DNA from: an uncultured Lachnospiraceae bacterium
Lineage (GTDB): Bacteria > Bacillota > Clostridia > Lachnospirales > Lachnospiraceae
Direction: 5' to 3'
Length of the DNA: 45,537 nt
Assembly: GCA_947566645.1 (NCBI GenBank)
Contig: CANOKL010000035.1
Span: forward strand, 1 to 45,537
Notes under the pieces: model-generated
Seen by the model: only the letters and a program-made list of their open reading frames with translations
What the model was told of the DNA's origin: nothing
The model's database searches: none
Position numbers and translations under genes: made by a program
Part shown: piece after piece, positions 24,396-32,691 of the stretch
How the letters are laid out: every line of letters begins with the position of its first letter
Position numbering within the stretch: position 1 is the stretch's first letter

Positions 24396-25949
24396 TTACG
24401 GAATGCGCAGTTTATATCTTTTCCATACCAGTATAGCGGAAGCCATGATCAAAGACGCCGCAATCATCCATACCCATGCCGGGATATCGTGAATGTTGCA
24501 GCACCGGACATTGATCCACATCTGGTTAATGGCCTGGTTCTGCTCTTCGTCGAAGCATACCATCAGCGCTGATCTTGCGATTGCCTCCTCTGAGGGATAC
24601 TGCGCAAAGAGCTGCCGGTATACCTGGTCAGAGGGCGCCGTTATGACATATTCCTCTGTCTCCTCCCCGTCCTCTGCGAAAAAGTATCCCAGATCATAGT
24701 CTGACACATCCTTGTCACCGTCCTCTGCCCCGTAGCACCAGTCCGCATATTCAAAGATACGTCTGTCATCCCCGCCGGAAATCACGGAGGTATAGCCGAT
24801 ATAATACATATTCCGGATCACATTATCCGCCCTGGAATTAAAGTTAATAAATGCCTCTGCCGCATGCTGCTTTGCCGGATCTTCCCTAATCCCGTCCTTC
24901 ATCAGCACCCAGCCGTCAAAATAGATATTCGTGGACTCCCTTGGCACGGCAAATTCCAGTGTAAAGCCATCCTCATCCGCCTGGTCCATTGTGTAAACGC
25001 CGTCGCCGGACCACTGATAATTGGCAGCTACTTTTCCGGTAACCATATCTGCCTTTCCCGAATCACTTTCAAAGGAATATGCATTATCTTTGACATCCTG
25101 TAGATAATCCTGTACCCTGGAAATCGTTTCCTCTGATGTATCATTCATCTCTTCTTCCAGTCTCTTCTGGTAATCCGGTGCATGAATGAACTGCTCATCC
25201 GTAAGCAGCTCTGATTTGATCGCACCTATTGCAGCAAAATAGGAATCCCTCACATTATCCTTTATTGTAATCTGTCTGTGGTATGCCGGATCGCTTAAAA
25301 TCTTCCAGCTTGACGCCGCCTCCTCGCTTACCAGCTCTGGGTTATACACAATCCCTGTAATCCCCCACATATAACCTGCCGCATAATCGCTCCAGGGTTT
25401 CCCGTCTATCTCATTGTTCTCGAACACAGAACGGATATAAGGAGACACCCCGTTTATATAGTAGTTATTTTTATCAGAGGTGTCAAAAAATTCCTCTGTA
25501 AGCGGCATCAGACGGTCCTCTGTAAGAAGCTTCATGATCATATATTCTGAAGGGCATACGAGATCATAGGTATCTCCCAGGGTAATCATATTATAGAGAT
25601 CCTCATTCGTCCCAAATGTGGAGTACTCCACATGAACCCGGATCCCGTAGGTATCATAATACCATTTCTCGAAATCCTCCAGCATAGAATTTTCACCGAT
25701 CACATCACCGCTGTCCAGGTCAATGGTCTCTTCCTCATCCCAGTCTCCCAGATCAATATATTCCTCCCAGTTGCAGACACGTAAAGTAACTTCCTTCTCT
25801 TCCCTTCTGTCAGCTGCGGATACCTCCCCGGGAAGAGCCGGCAGCCCCATTATAAGATCTGCTGCCCCTGGCTGAAGAAAAGTCAAAAGCAGGGAAAACA
25901 CGATCCCGGACAACAGCCGTATGAATACATTTTTCCTTAATCCTCTCAC
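24396..25949 (-). CDS. potD: Spermidine/putrescine ABC transporter, substrate-binding protein
   Basis: A 517-residue protein that captures extracellular polyamines. An N-terminal signal/anchor (about 8-30) precedes VCNWEEYIDLGDW near 60 and EDFEKWYYDTYGIRVHVEYS, the usual opening of PotD. LVCPSEYMIMKLL and WGITGIVYNPELV are conserved; KIFEYADWCY-like residues occur later. Unlike the usual lipoprotein, it ends in a C-terminal transmembrane helix (PAWVWMIAASLIMASAILVW) and basic KRYKLRIP, so it is probably held by that helix. The GTG start at 25949 overlaps the potC stop as GTGA. Family members are normally about 350 residues; the extra length lies in acidic segments and the C-terminus. It is the last gene of the operon; no convincing terminator follows. 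Confidence 0.9.
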   Translation of the reverse strand: MRGLRKNVFIRLLSGIVFSLLLTFLQPGAADLIMGLPALPGEVSAADRREEKEVTLRVCNWEEYIDLGDWDEEETIDLDSGDVIGENSMLEDFEKWYYDTYGIRVHVEYSTFGTNEDLYNMITLGDTYDLVCPSEYMIMKLLTEDRLMPLTEEFFDTSDKNNYYINGVSPYIRSVFENNEIDGKPWSDYAAGYMWGITGIVYNPELVSEEAASSWKILSDPAYHRQITIKDNVRDSYFAAIGAIKSELLTDEQFIHAPDYQKRLEEEMNDTSEETISRVQDYLQDVKDNAYSFESDSGKADMVTGKVAANYQWSGDGVYTMDQADEDGFTLEFAVPRESTNIYFDGWVLMKDGIREDPAKQHAAEAFINFNSRADNVIRNMYYIGYTSVISGGDDRRIFEYADWCYGAEDGDKDVSDYDLGYFFAEDGEETEEYVITAPSDQVYRQLFAQYPSEEAIARSALMVCFDEEQNQAINQMWINVRCCNIHDIPAWVWMIAASLIMASAILVWKRYKLRIP

Positions 25950-26755
25950 TGCCCTGCACCATTCCTTTCCTGCACATTTTTTCCGGCGCGGATATTCATG
26001 ACAATTGTAAATAAAACAACCAGCAGAAAAATGACCGTTGACAGCGCCCACAGTGCAGTCTTAATCGTTGTCTGTGCGCCTTTCGTTGCATTTACCACAT
26101 AGGTACTGATGGTATCGAAGGTTGCCGGTTTTGTGTAGGTGGCAACAAAATAATCATCCAGAGACAGTGTGACCGCCAGAGCGAATCCGGAGACAATTCC
26201 AGGAAAAATCTGTGGAATCACAATCTTAACCAGAGCCGTTCCAGGTGTTGCCCCAAGGTCCAGCGCTGCCTCATAAATACTGGAATCCATCTGCTTAAGC
26301 TTCGGTATAACCGACAGAAAGACAAAGGGAGCACACAGCGTCACATGCCCTGCCACCAATGGAATAAAAGTATCCTTGCTGACTCCCAGCACTACTACCA
26401 GAAGGATGCAGATGGAAAACCCGGTTACAACATCTGCATTCACCACTGGCACCTGATTCATAGTATGGATGGCAGATGCCATTCCTTTTTTGGAATAAAA
26501 TGCCCCGATCGCCCCCATGGTGCCAAGAATCGAAGCCAGGAATGCCGAACCGAGCGCAAGAACCACTGTGCCAAGAATCATCTTCACAAGCTCCGGCGTT
26601 GTAAAAAGCGTCACGTAATTATGAAAGGAGAATCCCCGTATCGCCCCGATATTGGCCGCATCCGTAAAGCTGTATACAGACAGGATTAAAATAGGCAGAT
26701 ACAAGAACAGCAGCACCAGAACAATCACCATACTTCTCCATATCTTCTTTGTCAC
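25946..26755 (-). CDS. potC: Spermidine/putrescine ABC transporter, permease PotC
   Basis: A 269-residue inner-membrane permease with six hydrophobic helices. The cytoplasmic EAA loop reads EAALDLGATPGTALVKIVIP near residue 167, and SLDDYFVATY near 205 is a PotC hallmark. It pairs with PotB and is driven by PotA. The GTG start overlaps the potB stop (GTGA), and the stop overlaps the potD start likewise, so all three are translationally coupled. Confidence 0.95.
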   Translation of the reverse strand: MTKKIWRSMVIVLVLLFLYLPILILSVYSFTDAANIGAIRGFSFHNYVTLFTTPELVKMILGTVVLALGSAFLASILGTMGAIGAFYSKKGMASAIHTMNQVPVVNADVVTGFSICILLVVVLGVSKDTFIPLVAGHVTLCAPFVFLSVIPKLKQMDSSIYEAALDLGATPGTALVKIVIPQIFPGIVSGFALAVTLSLDDYFVATYTKPATFDTISTYVVNATKGAQTTIKTALWALSTVIFLLVVLFTIVMNIRAGKNVQERNGAGQ

Positions 26756-27546
26756 AGCAGCACTCCCCCTCTCGCAGTTTCCTCCTCAGCTCCTCTGGTC
26801 AGCAGTGTAAACAGGCAGACAATTCCCAGAAGGATCAGCGCAATCATAGAGCCTCCATGCCAGTTGTAAGACGCAAAGTAGCTTCCGATCAGACTTCCCA
26901 TAATATAAGTACTATTATATAGCATATCCAGTACCACATAATTGGTCATGGCAGGCAGAAATACCATAGAAACCCCGCTGATGATTCCCGGGATCGATAA
27001 AGGCAGTGTTACCTTTAAAAATGCCTGAAGCTCCCCTGCCCCGAGATCCCTTGCCGCCTCCAGAAGCGCCCCGTCAAGCTTTGAGATGGTGGTGTAGATC
27101 GGTAAGATCATAAAGGGAAGGAAATCATAGGTCATGCCAATGACCGTATTTAGGAAAGGATGGTATGCCAGATTCCCCTCAAGCCATGTAAGGAGCTCTT
27201 TTAATGCCGTAATCCTGAGGGAAAAATTAATCCACATAGGCATAATAAAAAGCAGCAGGATAACTGACTTCTCTTTCAAATGGCTGGTTGCCAGAACATA
27301 TGCCACAGGATATGCAAGAAGCAGGCATACTGCTGTTGTAACCGCCGCAATGCCAAAGCTGTAGCACAGGGTTCCCAGCGTATTGGGATCCGAAAAGAAT
27401 CCGGTCAGATTCTGTATCGTAATCTCTCCCTGCCCGTTGGTAAATGCATAATAGATCAGCACAAACAGGGGCGCCATCACAAAAAGCACCAAAAAAATCA
27501 TATAAGGAATCCCCAGACTTTTTCTGGACAATATCTTTTTCTGCAT
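26752..27546 (-). CDS. potB: Spermidine/putrescine ABC transporter, permease PotB
   Basis: A 264-residue six-helix permease. It begins MQKKILSRKSLGIPYMIFLV; MPMWINFSLRITAL near 102 is typical of PotB, and the EAA loop reads EAARDLGAGELQAFLKVTLP near 165. ATG at 27546 follows GGAGGGGCTC. It lies 9 bp after potA and overlaps potC by 4 bp. Confidence 0.95.
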   Translation of the reverse strand: MQKKILSRKSLGIPYMIFLVLFVMAPLFVLIYYAFTNGQGEITIQNLTGFFSDPNTLGTLCYSFGIAAVTTAVCLLLAYPVAYVLATSHLKEKSVILLLFIMPMWINFSLRITALKELLTWLEGNLAYHPFLNTVIGMTYDFLPFMILPIYTTISKLDGALLEAARDLGAGELQAFLKVTLPLSIPGIISGVSMVFLPAMTNYVVLDMLYNSTYIMGSLIGSYFASYNWHGGSMIALILLGIVCLFTLLTRGAEEETARGGVLL

Positions 27547-27555
27547 GAGCCCCTC

Positions 27556-28995
27556 CTATTTCTTAACTGTAAATACCATCTTATCAACAGGCATCAGAAG
27601 ACCCACCTGGTCCTCCATATTCCACAGATACTCATCATTTACCACGAAATCCTGCTCCAGGTCTGTATGAATCACATAGCTGTAATGATCGCCCTTGTAG
27701 ATCAGATTACTGATATACCCCTGTACCAGGCCCTCCTCCTGTTCATCCGTCAGCTCAATGTCTGTCGGCTTGATGGAAATCTTGATTCTGAGCTTGTTCC
27801 TGTCAAGCTCCAGCCCATTTCCGTCAAGGAGCGTTCCGTCCTCTGTCAGCCTGCTGCCCTTTATAAGATCCGTAAGCTGCACATCAAGAACTTTCCCGTT
27901 ATATTCCAACTCGTAGTTTCTATTAATCTCCGCAGCAAAGATGTTCGTATGATCCTCTGCCAGCATAATATGGATGTTGTCAGGCTCCACGTATATTCCG
28001 ACCCGGTCTCCTGCTGCCGCAGAGTTTACAGACTGGGCGATAATCTCATTCTTGCCGGACTCCACAGTAATCTCATAGTGCATTCCCTTGAAGATCACAG
28101 AGGTTACAATTCCTCTGATCTTCCCCTGCCCCGGCTCTGTCAGTACAACATCCTCCGGGCGCACCACTGCCGTAATATGAGTCCCCTCTTCAAAATCATC
28201 CACGCAGGCAAACTCCCCTCCGCAGAAGCGGGCCTTAAGCTTCCCTGTCATAATTCCATTGAAAATATTACTGTCCCCGATAAAGTCTGCCACAAAGGCA
28301 TTGGCAGGCTCGTTATAGATATCCTCCGGCGTGCCGATCTGCTGCATCTTTCCTTCTGCCATGACCACGATCTTGTCTGACATGGTAAGCGCCTCTTCCT
28401 GGTCATGGGTAACATAAATAAAGGTGATGCCAAGCTCTCTGTGCATCTCCTTAAGCTCCAGCTGCATCTCCTTACGCATCTTCAGATCCAGAGCCCCCAG
28501 AGGCTCATCCAGAAGAAGGATCTGCGGTTCATTTACCACAGCCCTTGCAATAGCAACTCTCTGCTGCTGGCCTCCGGACAGGGTATCAATGCTTCTCTTT
28601 TCAAAGCCTTCCAGATCTACCAGCTCCAGGACTTTTTTTACCTTTTTCACAATCGTATTCTCCGGCATCTTTTTCTGCCGCAGGCCGAAGGCAATATTTT
28701 CATAAATATTCATATGCGGAAATAAAGCATACCGCTGGAAGACTGTGTTGATGGGACGCTCATTCGGCGGAAGCTCTGTAATGGATGTCCCGTTCAGAAG
28801 AATATCTCCTTCTGTCGGAATGTCAAATCCGGCGATCATCCGCAGAGTCGTGGTCTTTCCGCATCCGGAGGGCCCGAGGAATGTGATGAATTCCCCCTTT
28901 TTTACCTCCAGGCTGAGATCTGAGACTGCGCTGAAGCCGTCCTTATAGGTCTTCGTGATATGCTTCAATTCAATAATATTTGTCTTCTGTTCCAT
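27556..28995 (-). CDS. potA: Spermidine/putrescine ABC transporter, ATPase PotA (long form)
   Basis: A 479-residue ATPase. Walker [14 protein letters not shown] near residue 40, Q-loop [13 protein letters not shown] near 80, signature [14 protein letters not shown] near 137, Walker [13 protein letters not shown] near 158 and switch HDQ near 194 are all present. Residues beyond about 240 are longer than in the usual 360-380-residue PotA. They contain two copies of a TOBE-like module ([16 protein letters not shown] near 292 and [16 protein letters not shown] near 430). The ATG at 28995 follows GGGGGAAATC; a TTG at 29007 is less likely. It follows the XRE-cupin regulator by 97 bp. Confidence 0.95.
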   Translation of the reverse strand: MEQKTNIIELKHITKTYKDGFSAVSDLSLEVKKGEFITFLGPSGCGKTTTLRMIAGFDIPTEGDILLNGTSITELPPNERPINTVFQRYALFPHMNIYENIAFGLRQKKMPENTIVKKVKKVLELVDLEGFEKRSIDTLSGGQQQRVAIARAVVNEPQILLLDEPLGALDLKMRKEMQLELKEMHRELGITFIYVTHDQEEALTMSDKIVVMAEGKMQQIGTPEDIYNEPANAFVADFIGDSNIFNGIMTGKLKARFCGGEFACVDDFEEGTHITAVVRPEDVVLTEPGQGKIRGIVTSVIFKGMHYEITVESGKNEIIAQSVNSAAAGDRVGIYVEPDNIHIMLAEDHTNIFAAEINRNYELEYNGKVLDVQLTDLIKGSRLTEDGTLLDGNGLELDRNKLRIKISIKPTDIELTDEQEEGLVQGYISNLIYKGDHYSYVIHTDLEQDFVVNDEYLWNMEDQVGLLMPVDKMVFTVKK

Positions 28996-29092
28996 GATTT
29001 CCCCCAATGATCATAGTGTATTATAAGTGTCAAAAGATATCCTGACACCATGATGCCACGGATTGCTCCGTATCTCATGCTCCGGCATCTTT

Positions 29093-29650
29093 TTAAAATG
29101 TAGGCGGAGTACTGACCCAGATGAATTTTGCCGGTCTTGCTCCGGGATTCTCAATCCGGTGCCTGCGCTTTGCCGGGTAGTAAAAGCTCTCTCCTGCCTT
29201 AATACGATAAGCCTTATCCCCAAGATGAAGGATGAGCCTTCCGGATATCAGATATCCGAATTCTTCTCCGTCATGCGGTTTATCCTCTTCTAAAGTCTGG
29301 TGAGGCTGTACGACTACCAGAAGCGGCTCCATCTGATACTTCTGTGCCGTGGGGACGATCCACTGGATGCTGTTTCCCGCGTCGTCCACCTTCTCAAAGA
29401 AGCCCTGCTCTGAGTATACCACCTGCTCTTCTTCGGTCTCTTTGAAAAAATCAGAAGCAGTTGTCCCCAGGCATTCGATCAGGTCTAACAGTGTCACGAT
29501 GGACGGGGACACCTGCCCCCTCTCAAGCTGGGAGATGAAGCCCTTCGTAAGCTCTGTGCGGTCCGCCAGCTCCTGCTGGGTCAGGCCGTTCCTGTTCCTC
29601 AGATCCTTAATCTTATTCCCGATGTGTTCATTCACATATTCAAGCTCCAT
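29093..29650 (-). CDS. XRE-cupin transcriptional regulator of polyamine genes
   Basis: A 185-residue regulator. The N-terminal helix-turn-helix (about 9-65) contains GLTQQELADRTELTKGFISQ and LERGQVSPSIVTL. The C-terminal cupin (about 110-180) has HDGEEFGYLISGRLILHLG and GESFYYPAKRRHRIENPG. This plan is that of PuuR-type regulators, which sense polyamines. It heads the potABCD operon, so it probably represses its own operon when polyamines are plentiful. The start ATG at 29650 has AGGAGA 10 nt upstream; an ATG at 29680 has none. Confidence 0.9.
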   Translation of the reverse strand: MELEYVNEHIGNKIKDLRNRNGLTQQELADRTELTKGFISQLERGQVSPSIVTLLDLIECLGTTASDFFKETEEEQVVYSEQGFFEKVDDAGNSIQWIVPTAQKYQMEPLLVVVQPHQTLEEDKPHDGEEFGYLISGRLILHLGDKAYRIKAGESFYYPAKRRHRIENPGARPAKFIWVSTPPTF

Positions 29651-29707
29651 GAGATCATCTTCTCCTAAACCAAAAATCATTTTTTACTAAACTTACGCAC
29701 TAAGCTT

Positions 29708-29751
29708 ATTATACTCTTAATAAACTCTTTGTCAAGTGATATGTTACTTGA
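29708..29751 (-). promoter_or_regulatory. Promoter and likely operator of the polyamine operon
   Basis: Minus strand: TTGACA (29735-29730), 16-bp spacer, TATAAT (29713-29708). An inverted repeat TCAAGT-N8-ACTTGA (29732-29751) overlaps the -35 box, where a repressor would block polymerase. That the XRE-cupin protein binds it is inference. Confidence 0.75.
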
Positions 29752-29808
29752 TGGGGTGTAAAAATGTAAAGAAAAAAATAACATTTCAGATACCTTCACA
29801 GTTACATG

Positions 29809-29870
29809 AAAAAATACAATCCTTATAGTTCATTTTGCTATAAGAATTGTATTCGTTTTATTTGGTGATT
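29809..29870. repeat. 62-bp direct repeat, copy A (hairpin terminator)
   Basis: Differs from copy B (32117-32178) at 3 of 62 positions. It contains a hairpin TACAATCCTTATAG / CTATAAGAATTGTA with a 9-nt loop (29815-29851). On the minus strand a T6 run follows, so it can terminate the PIN gene's message. The two copies bracket the three-gene cassette. The stretch 29871-29944 holds only a short plus-strand frame without support. Confidence 0.92.
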
Positions 29871-29944
29871 TTTAAATGTATATCTTTGCAGAAGATCACT
29901 ACCCGAAGACTGGTACTGAGGACTTTTCACTGTTGGAATGTCTG

Positions 29945-30733
29945 CTAAAAAATAATGCGAACTGTTTTATCCGCAACAAGCTGTTCAAACAATTCATTGT
30001 CTACTAATTCTGTAACTAATATAATTGAATGATCATCCTGCTCTTTACTATAAGTAATCTTTCGCATATCTTTTCTATAATCATCAATATCCTCTATACT
30101 CATTTTCCCGTCTCTTACAAGCTGACATAATATAGCATCATTACTCTTGTATGAAACAGGTACTGGTATTCTTGATGCAAATACATCCCTTAGGTCCGCC
30201 TCAGCCTTTCTCTGAAACTCATACGTATCACGATCTTGAGAATACACTGTCAATGTCTTGGTCTCCGGATAATACCACGATACAATCTCAGCCAGAATTG
30301 TGATTGACACCTCACCAGCATTTTTCTTTTTTATCCTTCCAGTTGATAGCATCTCTTCTGAAATTGGCCATTCATTATACAGCTTTTCTATCCAATCCTT
30401 GTATGCATCCATATCAAGAGGATCCGTTTTTTCAACAAACCGGCGCAAATATCCTCTGACTCTTGCTAATTGGCGTGTGGATGCAAGAACTATCTTATAA
30501 AGATTTCCCTCTTCATTATTAGTCAAATCTGAATAACTTCCTTCTTCGATACAATATATTGGATACCCTTGCTCAATTAATTTATGTACATAACCTGCTC
30601 TTCCTGAAGCATCATCTATTTCAGTTAATACCCATTTGGGAACCAAAATTAAGTTATAATCTTTCAGTACTGAATCTGATTGTACCCCTTTTCTTTGCAG
30701 CGCCTGCATAAAGGAGATTGATGAGGTGTCCAC
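29945..30733 (-). CDS. PIN-domain protein, third gene of the XRE/ImmA-IrrE cassette
   Basis: At least 262 residues from the GTG at 30733. Four acidic PIN-type positions are visible: Asp in DTSSISF at the N-terminus, Glu in WVLTEIDDA near 38, Glu in NAGEVSITILAEI near 139 and Asp in VYSQDRDTYEF near 164. A putative Mg-dependent ribonuclease. The usual first strand, HIALVDTSS, lies upstream of the GTG, in a frame open back to the AGGAGGGG that overlaps the end of the preceding gene, but no ATG, GTG or TTG is found in that stretch. Translation may begin at a rare codon or by coupling. About 100 C-terminal residues beyond the PIN core are unassigned. AT-rich. Confidence 0.7.
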   Translation of the reverse strand: MDTSSISFMQALQRKGVQSDSVLKDYNLILVPKWVLTEIDDASGRAGYVHKLIEQGYPIYCIEEGSYSDLTNNEEGNLYKIVLASTRQLARVRGYLRRFVEKTDPLDMDAYKDWIEKLYNEWPISEEMLSTGRIKKKNAGEVSITILAEIVSWYYPETKTLTVYSQDRDTYEFQRKAEADLRDVFASRIPVPVSYKSNDAILCQLVRDGKMSIEDIDDYRKDMRKITYSKEQDDHSIILVTELVDNELFEQLVADKTVRIIF

Positions 30734-30774
30734 GAGCGCGATATGTTTTTTATTATCAATTTTTGTAATCTTTT

Positions 30775-31566
30775 CTATTTCGATCGTTCGCCCCTCCTCG
30801 TTATCATGGCTATTTCAGTCATAATATTCTTCAAATACTCTTCATTATCCTTGTGGTAATGAAGTTCTGGATTTGCAGCCTTTACCCTCTTTATTCTTTC
30901 TTGTAAAGAAGATGTATTAATGACATAAGAAGGAGTCACTAAACTATCATCTAATCCCAACATTCTAAATCTATCTGGCAAATCCTCAAACTGCAGATCG
31001 AATACTTCCTTGATTCTGCTACAAAGCTTCTCGTTTTCACTTTTAATAGCATACTCATAAAGTGAAACCAGTACTGCTTTATACGGTGCTTGAAATGCTG
31101 ACATACAATAAAAGATTTTAGAAACAAAATCCATTTCTGGAAGTTCTGTAAAATATCTATCTACACCATTTAACAACATACATGCTGCAAAGCATTCAGC
31201 CTTTCTTTCTTCCAAAGTATTGTCAGCTTCAATAAAATGATCAAACGATACTTTGTCAAATATCAAATGATATATTTCATGCCATGCAGTAAAATATTGA
31301 TTTGCTCTTGGCAAAGAAGTATTTACAACTGGAATAATCTTTCCATCTTTAACATATATTGCCCCACTCCAGAATTTATCTTCAATAGGCATTTGAACTA
31401 ATCCAAATCCCTGCAAGATTATTAATGCAAGTTGAGGTGCTGAAGCTACTTTCATTATTGACGGATTTGTCTGAAACTTAATAGCTTGTCTTAATACCTC
31501 ATCTTTGATTTCTGTATTCTTTTTTATAACTAAATCTAAATTCTCAGCAGTAATCAATTCGCTCAT
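30775..31566 (-). CDS. ImmA/IrrE-family metallopeptidase
   Basis: A 263-residue protein. The zinc motif HEIYH sits in FTAWHEIYHLIF near residue 98, and the third ligand region EERKAECFAACMLL follows near 120, the COG2856 pattern. IrrE/ImmA proteases cleave partner XRE repressors after a signal, and an XRE protein is encoded 62 bp upstream. The start ATG at 31566 has GGAGA 7 nt upstream; a longer frame to 31647 lacks a ribosome site. The second half (about 150-263) is helical with no recognised domain. Its end carries the ribosome site of the PIN gene, suggesting coupled translation. Confidence 0.88.
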   Translation of the reverse strand: MSELITAENLDLVIKKNTEIKDEVLRQAIKFQTNPSIMKVASAPQLALIILQGFGLVQMPIEDKFWSGAIYVKDGKIIPVVNTSLPRANQYFTAWHEIYHLIFDKVSFDHFIEADNTLEERKAECFAACMLLNGVDRYFTELPEMDFVSKIFYCMSAFQAPYKAVLVSLYEYAIKSENEKLCSRIKEVFDLQFEDLPDRFRMLGLDDSLVTPSYVINTSSLQERIKRVKAANPELHYHKDNEEYLKNIMTEIAMITRRGERSK

Positions 31567-31628
31567 ATATCGTCTCCATTTCATTATGGTCGGCGCAGAA
31601 CTGCTGTCCACCGGACAGCATGCGCCCC

Positions 31629-31997
31629 TTAATAGTAAATTGCACACAGGTCAATAACATCCAGAAGTAAATTATATTGTTTCTTCGCCGTATCACTCAT
31701 TTCATGATCTATTGGTGCGTTTTGTGAAAACACAGTTGCTGTGACATTTTTAGTTGGAGCTAAATGATACAGCATCAATTCTTCTACTGTCATATCAAGA
31801 AGTTTCAATATTTTTTGTAAATGACGATCAAATGAACTCTTATTATCTATGCTTCCACTCAATAACTTATCAAGTGTTGGCCGTGAAATATCTGCTTTTG
31901 CCGCAAAGGAAACCTTTGTGTAGCCCAGATCTCTAATACAATCTTTTAACTTTGAAGCCACCAGACTTCTCTGTTCAAACATTTCATCAAACTTCAT
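31629..31997 (-). CDS. XRE-family regulator of the cassette
   Basis: A 122-residue DNA-binding protein. The helix-turn-helix lies at about 25-60 (KVSFAAKADISRPTLDKLLS). The C-terminal part has a linker and helix (DTAKKQYNLLLDVIDLCAIY). The ATG at 31997 is 7 nt after GGAGGT. It is the first gene of the three-gene unit, with a palindromic site near its own promoter (32061-32085), so it is probably an autorepressor and the substrate of the adjacent peptidase. Both ideas are inference from neighbours. Confidence 0.88.
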   Translation of the reverse strand: MKFDEMFEQRSLVASKLKDCIRDLGYTKVSFAAKADISRPTLDKLLSGSIDNKSSFDRHLQKILKLLDMTVEELMLYHLAPTKNVTATVFSQNAPIDHEMSDTAKKQYNLLLDVIDLCAIYY

Positions 31998-32028
31998 TAT
32001 GATGACCTCCTTCTCTTTCTTCATTCTT

Positions 32029-32085
32029 ATTATATGCAGAAAAAAAAGAATTATCAATAGAAATGTAAAATATTTTTTTACATTT
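32029..32085 (-). promoter_or_regulatory. Promoter and candidate operator of the XRE/ImmA/PIN cassette
   Basis: Minus strand: TTGATA (32057-32052), 17-bp spacer, TATAAT (32034-32029). Immediately upstream of the -35, AAATGTAAA and TTTACATTT (32061-32069 and 32077-32085) form a perfect 9-bp inverted repeat with a 7-bp spacer. Confidence 0.8.
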
Positions 32086-32116
32086 TAACATTATTATGGT
32101 AATGATGTATGACGAA

Positions 32117-32178
32117 AAAAAATACAATCCTTATAGTTCATTTTGCTATAAGGATTGTATTCATTTTATTTGTTGATT
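32117..32178. repeat. 62-bp direct repeat, copy B (hairpin terminator)
   Basis: Same orientation as copy A, with a perfect 14-bp stem TACAATCCTTATAG / CTATAAGGATTGTA (32123-32159) and an A8/T8 flank. On the minus strand it ends the message of the 55-residue gene whose stop lies inside it. It lies just upstream of the cassette promoter region. Confidence 0.92.
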
Positions 32179-32333
32179 GTCAAATCACTTGTTATAATGC
32201 CAAAGGATTCTAATTTTGCTTTCACTGTCCTGATCTGGTTGTCAATCTCCTTTTTTGTGTCATCTGCTATGTCAATTCGCTGGAGATTGATATATACATC
32301 GATTAGATTATTAATCATCTCTTTTTCAGTCAT
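32166..32333 (-). CDS. 55-residue protein of unknown function
   Basis: MTEKEMINNLIDVYINLQRI followed by DIADDTKKEIDNQIRTVKAK and LESFGIITSDLTINK: a small helical, charged protein with coiled-coil character. GGGGTG lies 6 nt before the ATG. The stop codon falls inside direct repeat B, whose hairpin can terminate it. It follows the 87-residue frame by 27 bp on the same strand. No family recognised. Confidence 0.65.
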   Translation of the reverse strand: MTEKEMINNLIDVYINLQRIDIADDTKKEIDNQIRTVKAKLESFGIITSDLTINK

Positions 32334-32360
32334 ACAATCACCCCTGTTTTATTTGTTTTT

Positions 32361-32624
32361 TTAGTGAAGCATCTCTATAGTTGTTCCTACATCTTTCAGT
32401 TTTATTATATCAACTGATTTCTCATATGTAAAGGCTAAAAAATTAGAATTCACGGTAAACGCATGCCCCCCTTTTTGTAAAATTCTAAACCGCACTGCAG
32501 ACAGCGTCGCCCTATTCATTAATGACGACTGTTTTTTGTTATCCTCCAAATGAATCATGATCTTGACACAGGCATAAAATCGCGCCATACTACGTAATAT
32601 ACGATTTTGGCCACAGCCAACCAT
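32361..32624 (-). CDS. Small hypothetical protein, start uncertain
   Basis: Up to 87 residues; the C-terminal half (NRATLSAVRFRILQKGGHAF ... SVDIIKLKDVGTTIEMLH) looks protein-like. Possible starts are ATG at 32624, 32588 or 32519; none has a good ribosome site. It probably forms a unit with the 55-residue gene. The divergent gap to pdxK holds TTGGC-CACA-GCCAA (32607-32620), a small palindrome. Could be the remnant of a longer gene. Confidence 0.4.
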   Translation of the reverse strand: MVGCGQNRILRSMARFYACVKIMIHLEDNKKQSSLMNRATLSAVRFRILQKGGHAFTVNSNFLAFTYEKSVDIIKLKDVGTTIEMLH

Positions 32625-32691
32625 GCTGCACTGTAATAATCACAATAATGTCATCTGTCATAATAACAGACCACTAAGGAGGAGACACAAC

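Noticed and set aside
29871..29944. Short plus-strand frame starting MYIFAEDHYPKTGTEDF
   Set aside because: It runs on into the PIN gene's opposite strand, has no ribosome site and no visible domain; at most a remnant.
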